21,088 bases of DNA, from positions 1 through 21,088 of the IMG/VR virus record IMGVR_UViG_3300037296_000205. One strand, given 5' to 3'. A program made the position numbers and the translations under genes. Of the stretch, positions 1 through 6,942 are shown piece after piece (the first letter of the stretch is position 1; each line of letters starts with the position of its first letter). The notes beneath the pieces were generated by a model. That model was not told the origin of the DNA, did not search any database, and saw only the letters and a program-made list of their open reading frames with translations. This DNA comes from a virus.

Positions 1-50
1 GCTGTATCGCGCATAACGCTCCTGTGAGAAGTAAAATTGCTCGCAACTGC

Positions 51-127
51 GGTCCCGTAGCTCAACTGGATAGAGCACCTGACTTCTAATCAGGATGTTG
101 GGGGTTCGAGTCCTCCCGGGATCGCCA
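51..127 (+). tRNA. tRNA-Arg (anticodon UCU)
   Basis: A complete cloverleaf is visible. The acceptor strands GGTCCCG and CGGGATC pair with one G-U. The anticodon stem CCTGA/TCAGG encloses the loop CTTCTAA, giving anticodon TCT, and a GGTTCGAGTCC T-arm follows. The 3' CCA is encoded at 125-127. The last 15 nt are also the recombination core used by both downstream elements, so the intact tRNA marks the attachment site and its function is preserved after integration. Confidence 0.97.
113..127 (+). repeat. Left attachment core (attL of element 1)
   Basis: The 15-bp sequence CTCCCGGGATCGCCA forms the tRNA 3' end and recurs exactly at 10337-10351 and 20916-20930, in the same orientation. Tyrosine integrases commonly use tRNA 3' ends as attB. 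An integrase gene ends 10 bp away, supporting a real site. Confidence 0.93.
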
Positions 128-129
128 AA

Positions 130-147
130 CATGATATTTAATCCTTT
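130..147 (-). promoter_or_regulatory. Shine-Dalgarno and ATG pointing into the element 1 core
   Basis: On the minus strand AAAGGA (147-142) is followed 9 nt later by an ATG at 132-130, directly beside the core and just past the int stop codon. In the integrated state the frame runs antisense into the tRNA and is meaningless. In the predicted circle it reads in frame through the core into the gene whose integrated remnant is 9895-10131. Element 2 has the same AAGGA...AATATCATG arrangement at 10379-10364. Confidence 0.6.
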
Positions 148-1271
148 AGTTTCAGTGGGTTATTTGTTTTTTTGGCGAACATTGTTGGTAGGTTCACCAC
201 GGTTTGTTCGCCGTTCGGTCTCGCCAGCAACAGCGCCATGCCATCGCCAGCCATGCTTTCGCGGTTTGCCGCTTCAACATATCGTTGCACTTCGGACAGC
301 GTTTTGTGTCCGGTGATCGCGCCGATTTGGCTTGCAGATGCCCCAGCTTCAGCCAAACGCCTTGCAATCGCCTTGCGCAATCCATGCGGTGTGCAGTCTG
401 GCAATCCAGCTTTATCGCACCACTCGCGCATGTCGCCTGTCACTGATTTGGGGGATCTCTGTTTGCCGTGGATGGTTTGCAGAAACGTGCCTGCATTGCG
501 GTCGCAGGTGTCCAGCATTGCGCGCAGATCATTAGCGATAGGGATGCTCACCAGAACAGGCTTTTTGTGTCGCCGGGTTTTTTGGCGACGGTATGTAATG
601 CGCGGCCCGTCTGCGGTTTCTTTAATGCTAAACCAGCCCAGCTTCACTGCATCAACACGCGCGGCCCCTGTCCATAACATCAGGGTCATTACGCGGTGGG
701 GTAGGGTGCCTGCTTCATGCTTCCGGTAGAATCGGGCAATATCATCCTCAGACCATGTGTGGATGCCGCCGCCCTCAATCTCTAGCGGCTTCGTTTGCCG
801 TACCGGATTCGTCGCCAGCCATTCCAGCTTAACCGCATAGTCTAGTAACTGGCTAAGACGTTTGCGGAAGTTGTTTGCAGCATTTGGCGTTGCCGCTTTT
901 TTGGCAATCAGGGTCTCAATGATGTGAGATTTTAGAGTTCCGACGGGACGGTGCCCATGTTCTTCTCTGAATTTTTCGATAATTCCGCGATAGCTTCGCT
1001 TAGTGCTGTCCGCCAATTTATCGCCCGCAAATGCGACGACATAGTACCGGGAAACAAGATCGTTGATTGTCCCCGGTTGAATGCGGTCTGAGCCGATCAT
1101 TCCCTTTACCTTAGCGCCATGAACAGCCGCTTCATAACGGCGCACAAATTCCTCGGACCCATAGTCAGTTCCAAGTTCAAACGCCCTTCCGCTCTTGCGA
1201 TAGCGCCAGCGCCTCTTGCCACGCGCATCGGTGTAGGGTGTCGCGCCGGGATACTGTTTGCGGTGCTTCAT
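138..1271 (-). CDS. int: Tyrosine recombinase (integrase) of element 1
   Basis: The gene encodes a site-specific recombinase of about 377 residues that should integrate and excise element 1 at the tRNA-Arg 3' end. The catalytic set is visible: Arg about 205 (TGAARVDAVKLG), His 296 and Arg 299 (HGLRK), His 322 (TGHKTLSE) and the nucleophile Tyr about 331 (QRYVEAA). The start at 1271 is chosen because GGAGGA lies just upstream; the in-frame ATG at 1283 has no ribosome binding site and lies inside the preceding gene. The gene overlaps the preceding 58-aa gene by 4 nt, so it is translated in that operon. Its stop lies 10 bp from the attachment core, and its last codons contain the Shine-Dalgarno of the attP-spanning frame. 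It differs clearly from the second integrase, although both use the same core. Confidence 0.95.
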   Translation of the reverse strand: MKHRKQYPGATPYTDARGKRRWRYRKSGRAFELGTDYGSEEFVRRYEAAVHGAKVKGMIGSDRIQPGTINDLVSRYYVVAFAGDKLADSTKRSYRGIIEKFREEHGHRPVGTLKSHIIETLIAKKAATPNAANNFRKRLSQLLDYAVKLEWLATNPVRQTKPLEIEGGGIHTWSEDDIARFYRKHEAGTLPHRVMTLMLWTGAARVDAVKLGWFSIKETADGPRITYRRQKTRRHKKPVLVSIPIANDLRAMLDTCDRNAGTFLQTIHGKQRSPKSVTGDMREWCDKAGLPDCTPHGLRKAIARRLAEAGASASQIGAITGHKTLSEVQRYVEAANRESMAGDGMALLLARPNGEQTVVNLPTMFAKKTNNPLKLKD

Positions 1272-1444
1272 ACGTCCTCCCATCCGGTCGCGCTGCCAGT
1301 CGCTACGCTGGCCTTGCCAACGATAATTTCGTGAGTGCCATCAGTCCGCACCACCACGCGATACTCCACAACATCAGCCGCCCGCATAGCTTTCGCGTAG
1401 CGGGTTAGGTCAGACTGTTTGAGTAGGGCAGCGCGATTTTTCAT
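1268..1444 (-). CDS. Small conserved-type protein overlapping int (possible excisionase or directionality partner)
   Basis: A 58-residue frame fits exactly between its neighbours. It starts with an ATG overlapping the upstream stop (TAATG) and ends in TGA overlapping the int ATG (ATGA). The N-terminal half (LLKQSDLTRYAKAMRAA) is helical and basic, like a small DNA-binding module. The C-terminal half looks like beta strands (VVEYRVVVRTDG). Element 2 has a gene of similar size in the same place (11437-11628) with a similar helix-then-strand layout. The location suggests a recombination directionality factor, but no family is recognised with certainty and the function is inferred from context. 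Confidence 0.7.
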   Translation of the reverse strand: MKNRAALLKQSDLTRYAKAMRAADVVEYRVVVRTDGTHEIIVGKASVATGSATGWEDV

Positions 1445-1878
1445 TAGTCCTCGCCAACGATCTGATTTTCGCGCTCAAATTCGAGGTGTGCGATGACTTC
1501 TTTGCGCAGGTCTTGAATGTCGAACAGCATGGCAAGGCGGGGCAGGTCTTTGCTCATACTGTCAGCAGAAAATGCCAACATATGCCACGCGCCGTTGCGC
1601 ATATTGCTATAGACCAACATCGTGTAATCCTCGCGGCCATTATATAGCCCGTATGCCTCGCAAGCGATGTAGCCCGCGCGTTCTGCCGAAAGGCTTAGGC
1701 CAAGCAAAACGCCGTAAATGCGCAGAGCGACGATCTGATCAACATCATACACGCGGGACGAACCGGGGCGCGTTTCGGGGGCGCAAGGATAGAACCCGGC
1801 ATGAATTGCCTCATTGAGGCGCAAAGGGTCAATCCTTGCGATTTCGCAGGCGGTTTTAGATTTAGCACGCAGTCCCAT
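1444..1878 (-). CDS. Helix-turn-helix (MerR-like) regulator
   Basis: The product has 144 residues. The N-terminal 70 residues resemble a MerR/AlpA-like winged helix: an EIARIDPLRLNEAI helix pair followed by a basic loop and a YDVDQIVALRIYG segment. The C-terminal part is of unknown type and ends in a charged helix (DLRKEVIAHLEFE). The element 2 gene at 14979-15503 shares the layout and similar C-terminal phrases, so the two look homologous. AAAGGA lies before the ATG. An inverted repeat with a possible promoter lies upstream at 1916-1948. It may control int and excision, as AlpA does in other satellites, but that role is inferred. Confidence 0.75.
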   Translation of the reverse strand: MGLRAKSKTACEIARIDPLRLNEAIHAGFYPCAPETRPGSSRVYDVDQIVALRIYGVLLGLSLSAERAGYIACEAYGLYNGREDYTMLVYSNMRNGAWHMLAFSADSMSKDLPRLAMLFDIQDLRKEVIAHLEFERENQIVGED

Positions 1879-1915
1879 GATTCAGGATTCCTTTAAAGCT
1901 ATTGCCATTCCCCAC

Positions 1916-1948
1916 AGCCTAACAAAACCTATTGAAAATGACAATAGG
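1916..1948 (-). promoter_or_regulatory. Possible promoter with inverted repeat upstream of the HTH gene
   Basis: CCTATTG (1928-1934) and CAATAGG (1942-1948) form a perfect 7-bp inverted repeat with a 7-bp spacer. On the minus strand TTGTCA (1944-1939) lies inside the repeat, and TAGGCT (1921-1916) follows 17 bp later as a poor -10. The repeat could be an operator over the -35. The -10 match is weak, so this is tentative. Confidence 0.35.
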
Positions 1949-1953
1949 GCATT

Positions 1954-2169
1954 TCAAGCGGTGGCAGATCCCGCCGCCCGCTCCAACGCCTCGATCTCGT
2001 CAATCAGTTCGCCCATCATCTTTTCCGCGACTTCAAGCGTCCGCTCGATACCATCATCGCCATTCCATTCTGCAATCGTAGACATTGGATCGCAGGCCAA
2101 AATGCAGGTGCGCAAGATCCCGTTGATTTGGTACGCCTTGCCGCTCACGTCTCTTTTGCGCTCGGTCAT
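1954..2169 (-). CDS. Small hypothetical protein in the regulatory operon
   Basis: The product has 71 residues and no recognised family. It is acidic and helical towards the C terminus (ERTLEVAEKMMGELIDEIEALERA), suggesting a coiled coil or helix bundle. Its ATG overlaps the stop of the upstream gene by 4 nt, so it is co-translated with it. A similarly placed element 2 gene (15667-16023) also ends in a helical stretch of comparable pattern, which may be distant homology. No function can be assigned. Confidence 0.65.
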   Translation of the reverse strand: MTERKRDVSGKAYQINGILRTCILACDPMSTIAEWNGDDGIERTLEVAEKMMGELIDEIEALERAAGSATA

Positions 2170-2381
2170 ACCAGTGCATCCAGATCATTGGCGAGATTGT
2201 TCGCCATGCGCTCGATCGTCACCATCAACGCGCCAGTGCCTTGGAAGGCTTGCGGGGTCGTGCTGCCCTGTAATTCTTCCATAGCCTGAACCAGCCCGTG
2301 CAAAATGAGCGCATCAGTGTGGCAATCGCTAAGGGTGGCGCGTGAAGGTACAGGCACCCTTAAGGTGGAAATATCGACCAT
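2166..2381 (-). CDS. Small hypothetical protein in the regulatory operon
   Basis: The product has 71 residues. The start at 2381 is preferred because GGAG lies 6-7 nt upstream; the longer frame would need a TTG at 2393 without a clear binding site. The sequence is mostly helical (HGLVQAMEEL, LMVTIERMANNLANDLDAL) with no motif I recognise. It lies 14 nt downstream of the Arc-type repressor gene and overlaps the next gene by 4 nt, so it is probably transcribed from the Arc-controlled promoter. Confidence 0.65.
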   Translation of the reverse strand: MVDISTLRVPVPSRATLSDCHTDALILHGLVQAMEELQGSTTPQAFQGTGALMVTIERMANNLANDLDALV

Positions 2382-2395
2382 ATTGTTCTCCAATG

Positions 2396-2551
2396 TTATG
2401 TTGTTGGGGTTTCGGTGCGTTCCATCCGTTCGCGGATCGCCCGGATGATTTCGCTGTTTTGGCTGGATACGTTCGCCGCCGCCTGTGCAGCTATCCAGTC
2501 CTTGAGGTCAGGGGGCAGACGCATTTGAAATTGTATGCTCGTTGCTCTCAT
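2396..2551 (-). CDS. Arc-type ribbon-helix-helix repressor (minus-strand partner)
   Basis: A 51-residue DNA-binding protein of the Arc/MetJ fold. The strand SIQFQMRLPP is followed by the helix DLKDWIAAQAAAN and the helix QNSEIIRAIRERME, the standard ribbon-helix-helix order. GGAGGAG lies 6 nt before the ATG. The element 2 counterpart (16375-16530) is nearly identical over the first 45 residues. Its promoter overlaps a palindrome that is a likely binding site for this or the divergent repressor, so autoregulation is expected. It is the first gene of the minus-strand operon that runs to int. Confidence 0.88.
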   Translation of the reverse strand: MRATSIQFQMRLPPDLKDWIAAQAAANVSSQNSEIIRAIRERMERTETPTT

Positions 2552-2650
2552 GCCTATCTCCTCCATATCACAATGCGACTATCGCAAAATGATATTATTG
2601 CGTCAAGTGTAAAATAGTATCAAACAGCGATGATCGCAAAGGGATATGAA
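2552..2650. promoter_or_regulatory. Divergent promoter/operator region of element 1
   Basis: The minus-strand promoter is clear: TTGACG (2606-2601), a 17-bp spacer and GATAGT (2583-2578). The -10 lies inside the 13-bp palindrome TGCGACTATCGCA (2574-2586). A second palindrome of the same type, GCGATGATCGC (2627-2637), lies just upstream of the plus-strand Arc gene. Element 2 keeps the same promoter and the first palindrome with matching spacing, although other bases changed. Repressor binding at the first palindrome would block polymerase. The plus-strand promoter is not obvious. Confidence 0.75.
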
Positions 2651-2932
2651 ATGAGTGAAGCGTCAGCCAAAAAACAAGATCAATTCATTGTTCGTTTTCC
2701 AGACGGTATGCGCGACAAGATTAAGGAATCTGCTGAGCAAAATAACCGCAGTATGAACGCAGAGATTATAGCGGCGCTGGATGAATGGATTACTAAGCCG
2801 AATGCAGACGATGCACAGCTTGAGAAGCTGCGGACTATGGCAAGAGATATGAACGCAGAGAGGCAGGTAGTTAATCATCGACTAGCTGAGATTCTTGATA
2901 AAATAAGTAGTTTGGAATCTGTTAAAAAATAG
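2651..2932 (+). CDS. Arc-type ribbon-helix-helix repressor with coiled-coil tail (plus strand)
   Basis: The product has 93 residues. The strand QFIVRFPD (11-18) is followed by helices around MRDKIKESAEQ and SMNAEIIAALDEW, a textbook Arc-family domain. Residues 55-93 form a charged helix, probably a coiled coil for tetramer formation. The start at 2651 has AAGGG upstream and matches the element 2 paralogue (16632-16901), which shares the QDQFIVRFPDGMR segment. It is the only plus-strand gene in element 1 and diverges from the other Arc gene. It is probably the master repressor of the satellite operon. Confidence 0.88.
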   Translation: MSEASAKKQDQFIVRFPDGMRDKIKESAEQNNRSMNAEIIAALDEWITKPNADDAQLEKLRTMARDMNAERQVVNHRLAEILDKISSLESVKK

Positions 2933-3279
2933 GCCAGCCCCGGCGCAGGATCGCGGGGAAGTCGCAAAGGTTGGGAACCCCTCAATCGTTGGAGGCGTCA
3001 ACGATAGGGCAACAGCGGCTCACTGTCATCCGATGACACTCCACGCCTGAATGGCAAGTTGCCACTCAAGCCCTCAATTGAAACAAATTCAAGTGAGCCG
3101 CGCGCGCGAGGGGTTTGCCACTTCGCATCATGTGACCGATCACAAGATAGGTTTCCACTGTGCAGCGCGCGGCTCGTCACTGCGTTCCGTGCGCAGTAAT
3201 CGGGGATCGGCGCAACATCCCGTTGCCCTCCGATCCCCTAGACCGGGGGGAGATACACCCGGCCCTAGCTGGCCCTACC
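2933..3279. other. Non-coding stretch with many inverted repeats between convergent genes
   Basis: No convincing gene is seen. The inverted repeats are ATCGTTG/CAACGAT (2985-3005), TGTCATC/GATGACA (3024-3038), TGGCAA/TTGCCA (near 3053-3065), GAGCCGCGCG/CGCGCGGCTC (3095-3175) and the nested hairpin GGGGATCGG...CCGATCCCC (3202-3238) enclosing GCAAC/GTTGC. The motif GCGGCTCAC recurs in both orientations at 3015, 3093 and, with one insertion, 3169. Position between the ends of two convergent units fits terminators. The density of repeats also allows a replication origin, a packaging site or a structured RNA. Confidence 0.55.
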
Positions 3280-3426
3280 TCACGATATGCCAGCCTGCGC
3301 CGCGTCCTTGGACGGGACCGCGCCTTGACGGGGTTTGGCACTATCAAGCCGGGTACTCGCCGTCTTACCCCTTGCAGTTAGGCCCAAGAACAAAAGGCCA
3401 GCGACTGCAAACGCTATTCCTTCCAA
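3280..3426 (-). CDS. Possible small single-span membrane protein after the portal gene
   Basis: A 48-residue frame starts with TTG at 3426, overlapping the end of the portal gene. Residues 3-18 (GIAFAVAGLLFLGLTA) are a credible membrane segment, followed by a basic, polar tail. The start codon is weak and no good Shine-Dalgarno is present, so it may not be translated. If real, it would be the last gene of the head operon; a holin-like or membrane-anchor role would be guesswork. Confidence 0.3.
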   Translation of the reverse strand: MEGIAFAVAGLLFLGLTARGKTASTRLDSAKPRQGAVPSKDAAQAGIS

Positions 3427-4484
3427 TCTACCAGATGCAGCGCCGCCGCCGGATCTACGCCAGCCGCCTTTGCCGCTGCCATCGCTTCGATGATTGTTTT
3501 CATGGCCCGCGCCCGTCCGCTCACGTCGAACGCTTGCAGGTTGCGCATGGTGTCGATCGTGACGGTGCCGCCCAGCTTGGCGGTGGCTTCCTCGGCCATC
3601 AGGTCCGCAATGGGTTGCAGCGTCCATACAGCGAGCGCGCGCTGGCTCTCGCGTATGGTATTTCCTTGTGCGGATCGTGTCAGCATTGAGGGGAGAACCC
3701 CAAAGGCCAGCGCAACGCCGTCCTGTGCAGCTCCTAGCGCCTCTACATGGGTCGCTTTTTGCAGATCCGGTGACAGTTGGTCAGGCTTTTGACCTAACTG
3801 CGGATTCAGGCCCGCCGCCGTCGACTGCGCCACGCCCTCGATCACAAGGGTAGATCCCCGCTTACCACGGAACGCCGCGCGCATCTCCTCCATATCCTCG
3901 GCGGAACTATCGGGCAGATGCACGATTTGGGAACCGATCGGCGCGTCTCGGAACACGTCACGCAAGGCGGTTTCGACTTCTTGCAGCAAGGATGCCGACA
4001 GCCCCGAACGTGTCAAAGGTGCCTGCCCGGTCCACGGTGTGACAGCATCAGAGCCAATGCGGAAATGCAGGATCTCGCCAGCCAATGCCGTCTCGGAACG
4101 CCCGCCGCCCGCCTCGGATATGCTCACGCGGTAGGCGCGCGGGATGCCGTTGCGGGTGCTAATATCCCAGTCAGACGCAGGGACAATGCCGTCCCCGGTA
4201 ATCAGCGCCACGAACTCGCCACGCAAGGCCAGAGAACGCCCCGCCAGCGCCATCGTGCGTCTGTCCAGCATGTCGGTGCCGATCACGTCAGACGCCGCCA
4301 GAGCGCCTTCCCAGAGCGATACACAGCTTTGCACGGTGCTTGTCAGCTCCGCCAAGCCCGATTGCCCAGAGAACCAGCTTTCACGCGCTGCCATGATTTG
4401 CGCCGTGTAGCCCGTGCCGCTCGATCGGGTTTCGTTTATAACGTTCCCGCCCGGAACGGTTACTTTGTTCTTAAAAGGCCACAT
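3414..4484 (-). CDS. Portal protein, HK97 family
   Basis: About 356 residues forming the dodecameric ring at the capsid vertex through which DNA is packaged and to which the neck attaches. The N-terminal MWPFKNK, the LWEGALAASDV and ALRGEFVALITGD stretches, and the GVLPSMLT...TIRESQRALAVWTLQPI region near the C-terminal third are typical of HK97-type portals. The start at 4484 has GGAGGG 7 nt upstream; the longer frame would begin with TTG. It lies 2 nt after the protease stop codon. It is slightly short for the family (often about 400), mainly at the C terminus. It is transcribed after capsid and protease, the reverse of the usual HK97 order. Confidence 0.92.
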   Translation of the reverse strand: MWPFKNKVTVPGGNVINETRSSGTGYTAQIMAARESWFSGQSGLAELTSTVQSCVSLWEGALAASDVIGTDMLDRRTMALAGRSLALRGEFVALITGDGIVPASDWDISTRNGIPRAYRVSISEAGGGRSETALAGEILHFRIGSDAVTPWTGQAPLTRSGLSASLLQEVETALRDVFRDAPIGSQIVHLPDSSAEDMEEMRAAFRGKRGSTLVIEGVAQSTAAGLNPQLGQKPDQLSPDLQKATHVEALGAAQDGVALAFGVLPSMLTRSAQGNTIRESQRALAVWTLQPIADLMAEEATAKLGGTVTIDTMRNLQAFDVSGRARAMKTIIEAMAAAKAAGVDPAAALHLVDWKE

Positions 4485-4486
4485 GC

Positions 4487-5044
4487 TCACGCCCTCCAAC
4501 GGTTAAGGGTGCGGTGCAGGCCATCGGGGCGAACGTTCCCGTCGAGAACATTCGACCACGCCCGCGCTTCGATCTGTGCCGCCGGATACGCTGGCCGGGT
4601 CACAGCAGATAATTCGTACAGATCCGCCTTGCCGATGGTGCGCAACATTCCAGCCCCGCGCCGCTCGATACGCTCGCCGCCAGATGCCACGCGAAAGCCC
4701 GGTGACAGCCCTTTGATAAGCCCCGAACCATGCGCCGCAAGGAAGTCCCGCGCCCAGCTCGTGCCATCGTCGAGGGTGGCCTCGATTTGCAAGGCTTCGT
4801 CGGTGTCAGTCAGATGCAAAGTGCCGGCTGATCTGCTTGCCAATGGCTTGTCATAGCTATGCCCTGCCAATAGGTGGATTTCATCGCCGCCGTTGATACG
4901 ATCGGCAAAGGCGCGCGGGGCGATAACTTCCAGCCGCCCCGGTGCCAGCTCGGTTTCTGCACCATAGGGGAACGTGGCACGAAGGCGGGTTGTACCGCCC
5001 TCGGCCCTGATCTCCAGCGTGCCTTTGTTACCGCCCCAAAGCAT
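4487..5044 (-). CDS. Prohead maturation protease, HK97 U35/S78 type
   Basis: A 185-residue serine protease that cleaves the scaffold-like delta domain of the capsid protein during head maturation. His about 62 lies in LLAGHSYDKPLASR, Ser about 114 in KGLSPGF, and the segment ELSAVTRPAYPAAQIEA closes the core fold; these are the hallmarks of the family. The ATG at 5044 overlaps the capsid stop (TAATG), giving coupled translation. The longer frame to 5299 is only an upstream extension inside the capsid gene. Confidence 0.92.
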   Translation of the reverse strand: MLWGGNKGTLEIRAEGGTTRLRATFPYGAETELAPGRLEVIAPRAFADRINGGDEIHLLAGHSYDKPLASRSAGTLHLTDTDEALQIEATLDDGTSWARDFLAAHGSGLIKGLSPGFRVASGGERIERRGAGMLRTIGKADLYELSAVTRPAYPAAQIEARAWSNVLDGNVRPDGLHRTLNRWRA

Positions 5045-6279
5045 TATGCTGCCGCCAAGTTGGTCAGGATACGGGTTTGCAGGCCACGCGGTGCCACAAA
5101 GTCCGCAGTGACAAGGCCAGTCAAAACGAGCTGCCCAGATCCCGCCTTGGTGTAGGGGTCGCGGATAAGATCCACGCCGCCATACAGGCCCATGTAACCC
5201 GGCGCGATGCCTTGCACGTTGGCCGTCATGATCGCCGTTTCGGTCGGGATCACATTGCTGATCGCCGGGGTGCCAACGTGCTTTGTCAGGCGGTCCCATT
5301 CGCTCACGGCGGTGCCGCTGATAAGCGTGTCGTCGAGGTCCGCCCAGATCGCAGGATCAAAGGCCAAATTGACTTGGCTTGCGCTTGTGATTGCGTTGGC
5401 TTCCATAAACGCCACGATCTCGGCACGGAACGCCGCCCATGTTGCCGCTGCGCTCACGTCCTCCACAGCAATGCCATAGGTTGCCGCGCCGGGGATGAAC
5501 CCCAAAGGCTGGCCCGCCGCGCCGCTGCCGTTGATAACCACGCGGTCCAGCTCGGTGCCGATCGCCGCGTTCAGATCCCGGCGGATAGCAGCTTCCAAAC
5601 CTTCGCCAGATTGTTTCAGCGTCTTGCGGCTGATAACCATTTGCGCGCCGCCCGTGTAATCCGGTGCCAAACTGCGCTCACTGGTGGCGTAAGCAGCAGC
5701 AGCGCCAACGTCACCAAGCTCGGTTGTCTGCCATCCGAACACAGCGCCAGCCGTTGCGACAGGGAAAGCAACAGAACCTTGCGCGATGTTGATACGTTGG
5801 ACGCCCAGACGCTCGGCCACGCTGCCGGGAAAGATCCGGTCGATAATGGGCCGGATCATTTCAGGCGATGGTGTCCCGGTTGATACGGTTTCGCCCGCGC
5901 GGGTTTCCAGTGCCGCATAGGGGATCGGGATGCCCTGATAGCCTCCAGCGCTCCGCATTTCTTCCACGATCTCGGCGGTGGCCCCGCTCATTGCCTTGCC
6001 TTCGTCGATCGCAAAAGCCACTTGCCGCAGCTCGAACTTGCCCATCATCTCGGCCCATTCTTTGCCGCTGCGGGTTTCCAGCTCGCCCTTGGCTTCGTCG
6101 CGTTGTTCGTCCTCGGATACCAGCGCCGCGCGGAACCGCACTTCGTTGTTGCGGTACTCCTGATCCAGCTTATCCATGCTGCGGGTTTCGTCCTCGGTGG
6201 GTGTCGGTTTGCCTACCAGCTCCGCAAGGTTCTGGCGGATCTCGGATTGACGGCGGGTAATTTTCAAAGATTCAAGCAT
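5044..6279 (-). CDS. Major capsid protein, HK97 family
   Basis: A 411-residue HK97-fold shell protein. Residues 1-110 are a charged, helical delta domain (LESLKITRRQSEIRQNLAELV...). The capsid core follows, with the typical RIFPGSVAERLGV start, SRKTLKQSGEGLEAAIRRDLNAAIG helix, GAAGQPLGF loop and C-terminal YGGVDLIRDPYTKA. AAGGA lies 7 nt before the ATG. The start overlaps the end of the HNH gene and the stop overlaps the protease start. Its presence shows that element 1 can in principle build its own small head instead of remodelling a helper's. Confidence 0.95.
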   Translation of the reverse strand: MLESLKITRRQSEIRQNLAELVGKPTPTEDETRSMDKLDQEYRNNEVRFRAALVSEDEQRDEAKGELETRSGKEWAEMMGKFELRQVAFAIDEGKAMSGATAEIVEEMRSAGGYQGIPIPYAALETRAGETVSTGTPSPEMIRPIIDRIFPGSVAERLGVQRINIAQGSVAFPVATAGAVFGWQTTELGDVGAAAAYATSERSLAPDYTGGAQMVISRKTLKQSGEGLEAAIRRDLNAAIGTELDRVVINGSGAAGQPLGFIPGAATYGIAVEDVSAAATWAAFRAEIVAFMEANAITSASQVNLAFDPAIWADLDDTLISGTAVSEWDRLTKHVGTPAISNVIPTETAIMTANVQGIAPGYMGLYGGVDLIRDPYTKAGSGQLVLTGLVTADFVAPRGLQTRILTNLAAA

Positions 6280-6604
6280 GGTGTTTTCCTTTTTGCTCGG
6301 TGGTTTCGCGCATCATTGCGCTGATAGAATCCCGCCACGCTTGGCGGTCGGGTGGTGTCGGTTTGTGTCCGCACTCAATTCTGGTTTTTTTTGTATGGCA
6401 CGATGCACAAAGCGTCTGGCATTGCGCCGGGTCGAAACTGTGCTGCGGGTGGGTGCGTACCGGATGGATATGGTCCACCTCCAGCCGCCGCCGATCGCCG
6501 CATTTAACGCAGGCCCATTCATCGCGCTCTAGCACGGCATGGCGAACAGCCTGCCAACGCTTCGTCGAGGTCACGCGCTTGCTATGGCGGAAATGCTCTT
6601 TCAT
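6272..6604 (-). CDS. HNH endonuclease associated with packaging
   Basis: The product has 110 residues. Cys pairs (C32-C35 in CVKCG and C66-C69 in CASC), the DH dyad (D44-H45 in EVDHIHPV) and the final His70 in SCHTKKT form a zinc-supported HNH nuclease. Small HNH proteins of this kind lie next to terminase genes in HK97-like phages and are needed for DNA cleavage at cos by the terminase complex. The start at 6604 overlaps the upstream stop (ATGA) and has GAGGAA before it; the longer frame to 6685 lacks a signal. Here the gene sits between head closure and capsid. Confidence 0.92.
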   Translation of the reverse strand: MKEHFRHSKRVTSTKRWQAVRHAVLERDEWACVKCGDRRRLEVDHIHPVRTHPQHSFDPAQCQTLCASCHTKKTRIECGHKPTPPDRQAWRDSISAMMRETTEQKGKHHA

Positions 6605-6942
6605 CCGTTGTTCCTCGCGGTCGCGCTCAATTCGAGGAATTGCAAACGCCCGTCTGCGCTTTCCTTGATCCCGGTGATATTCCAATCAAGGCCCGCGTGC
6701 TGGACCCGGTCCGCTGCCGTGATCGCCCGCGAAAATGCCGAACTGCGAACCGTTAACCGGGTTTGCAGGTCAGACGTGACAGATCCCGCCAATACCTTTT
6801 CGCCGTCCTTAATGTCGGAACGGTGCGCCCAGATGGTGCCGATCGGTTCAAATTCGCCCGTCACGTTGCCGTAACCATCGTCTATCATTTCGGCCCGCGT
6901 GATCACGATACGGCGGTCGAGTTTGCTTGCACTCATGCCCAT
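6601..6942 (-). CDS. Head-tail joining (head closure) protein
   Basis: The product has 113 residues. The N-terminal LDRRIVITRAEMIDDGYGNVTGEFEPIGTIWAHRSDIKDGE is the recognisable pattern of the SPP1 gp16/HK97 gp10-like head-tail joining family. The rest forms the beta-barrel expected (TRLTVRSSAF, DWNITGIKES). It should plug the filled portal and offer the docking surface for a tail, here presumably a helper's. ATG at 6942 and at 6936 are both possible; both overlap the terminase end. The stop overlaps the HNH start. Confidence 0.88.
   Translation of the reverse strand: MGMSASKLDRRIVITRAEMIDDGYGNVTGEFEPIGTIWAHRSDIKDGEKVLAGSVTSDLQTRLTVRSSAFSRAITAADRVQHAGLDWNITGIKESADGRLQFLELSATARNNG

Noticed and set aside
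163-174. T-run after the tRNA as an intrinsic terminator
   Set aside because: No stable stem precedes it, and it lies within the int coding sequence on the other strand.
3051-3689. Long plus-strand frame of 212 aa through the non-coding stretch and portal end
   Set aside because: It is a shadow of the GC-rich portal gene extended across inverted repeats; Arg/Gly/His-rich and without a binding site.
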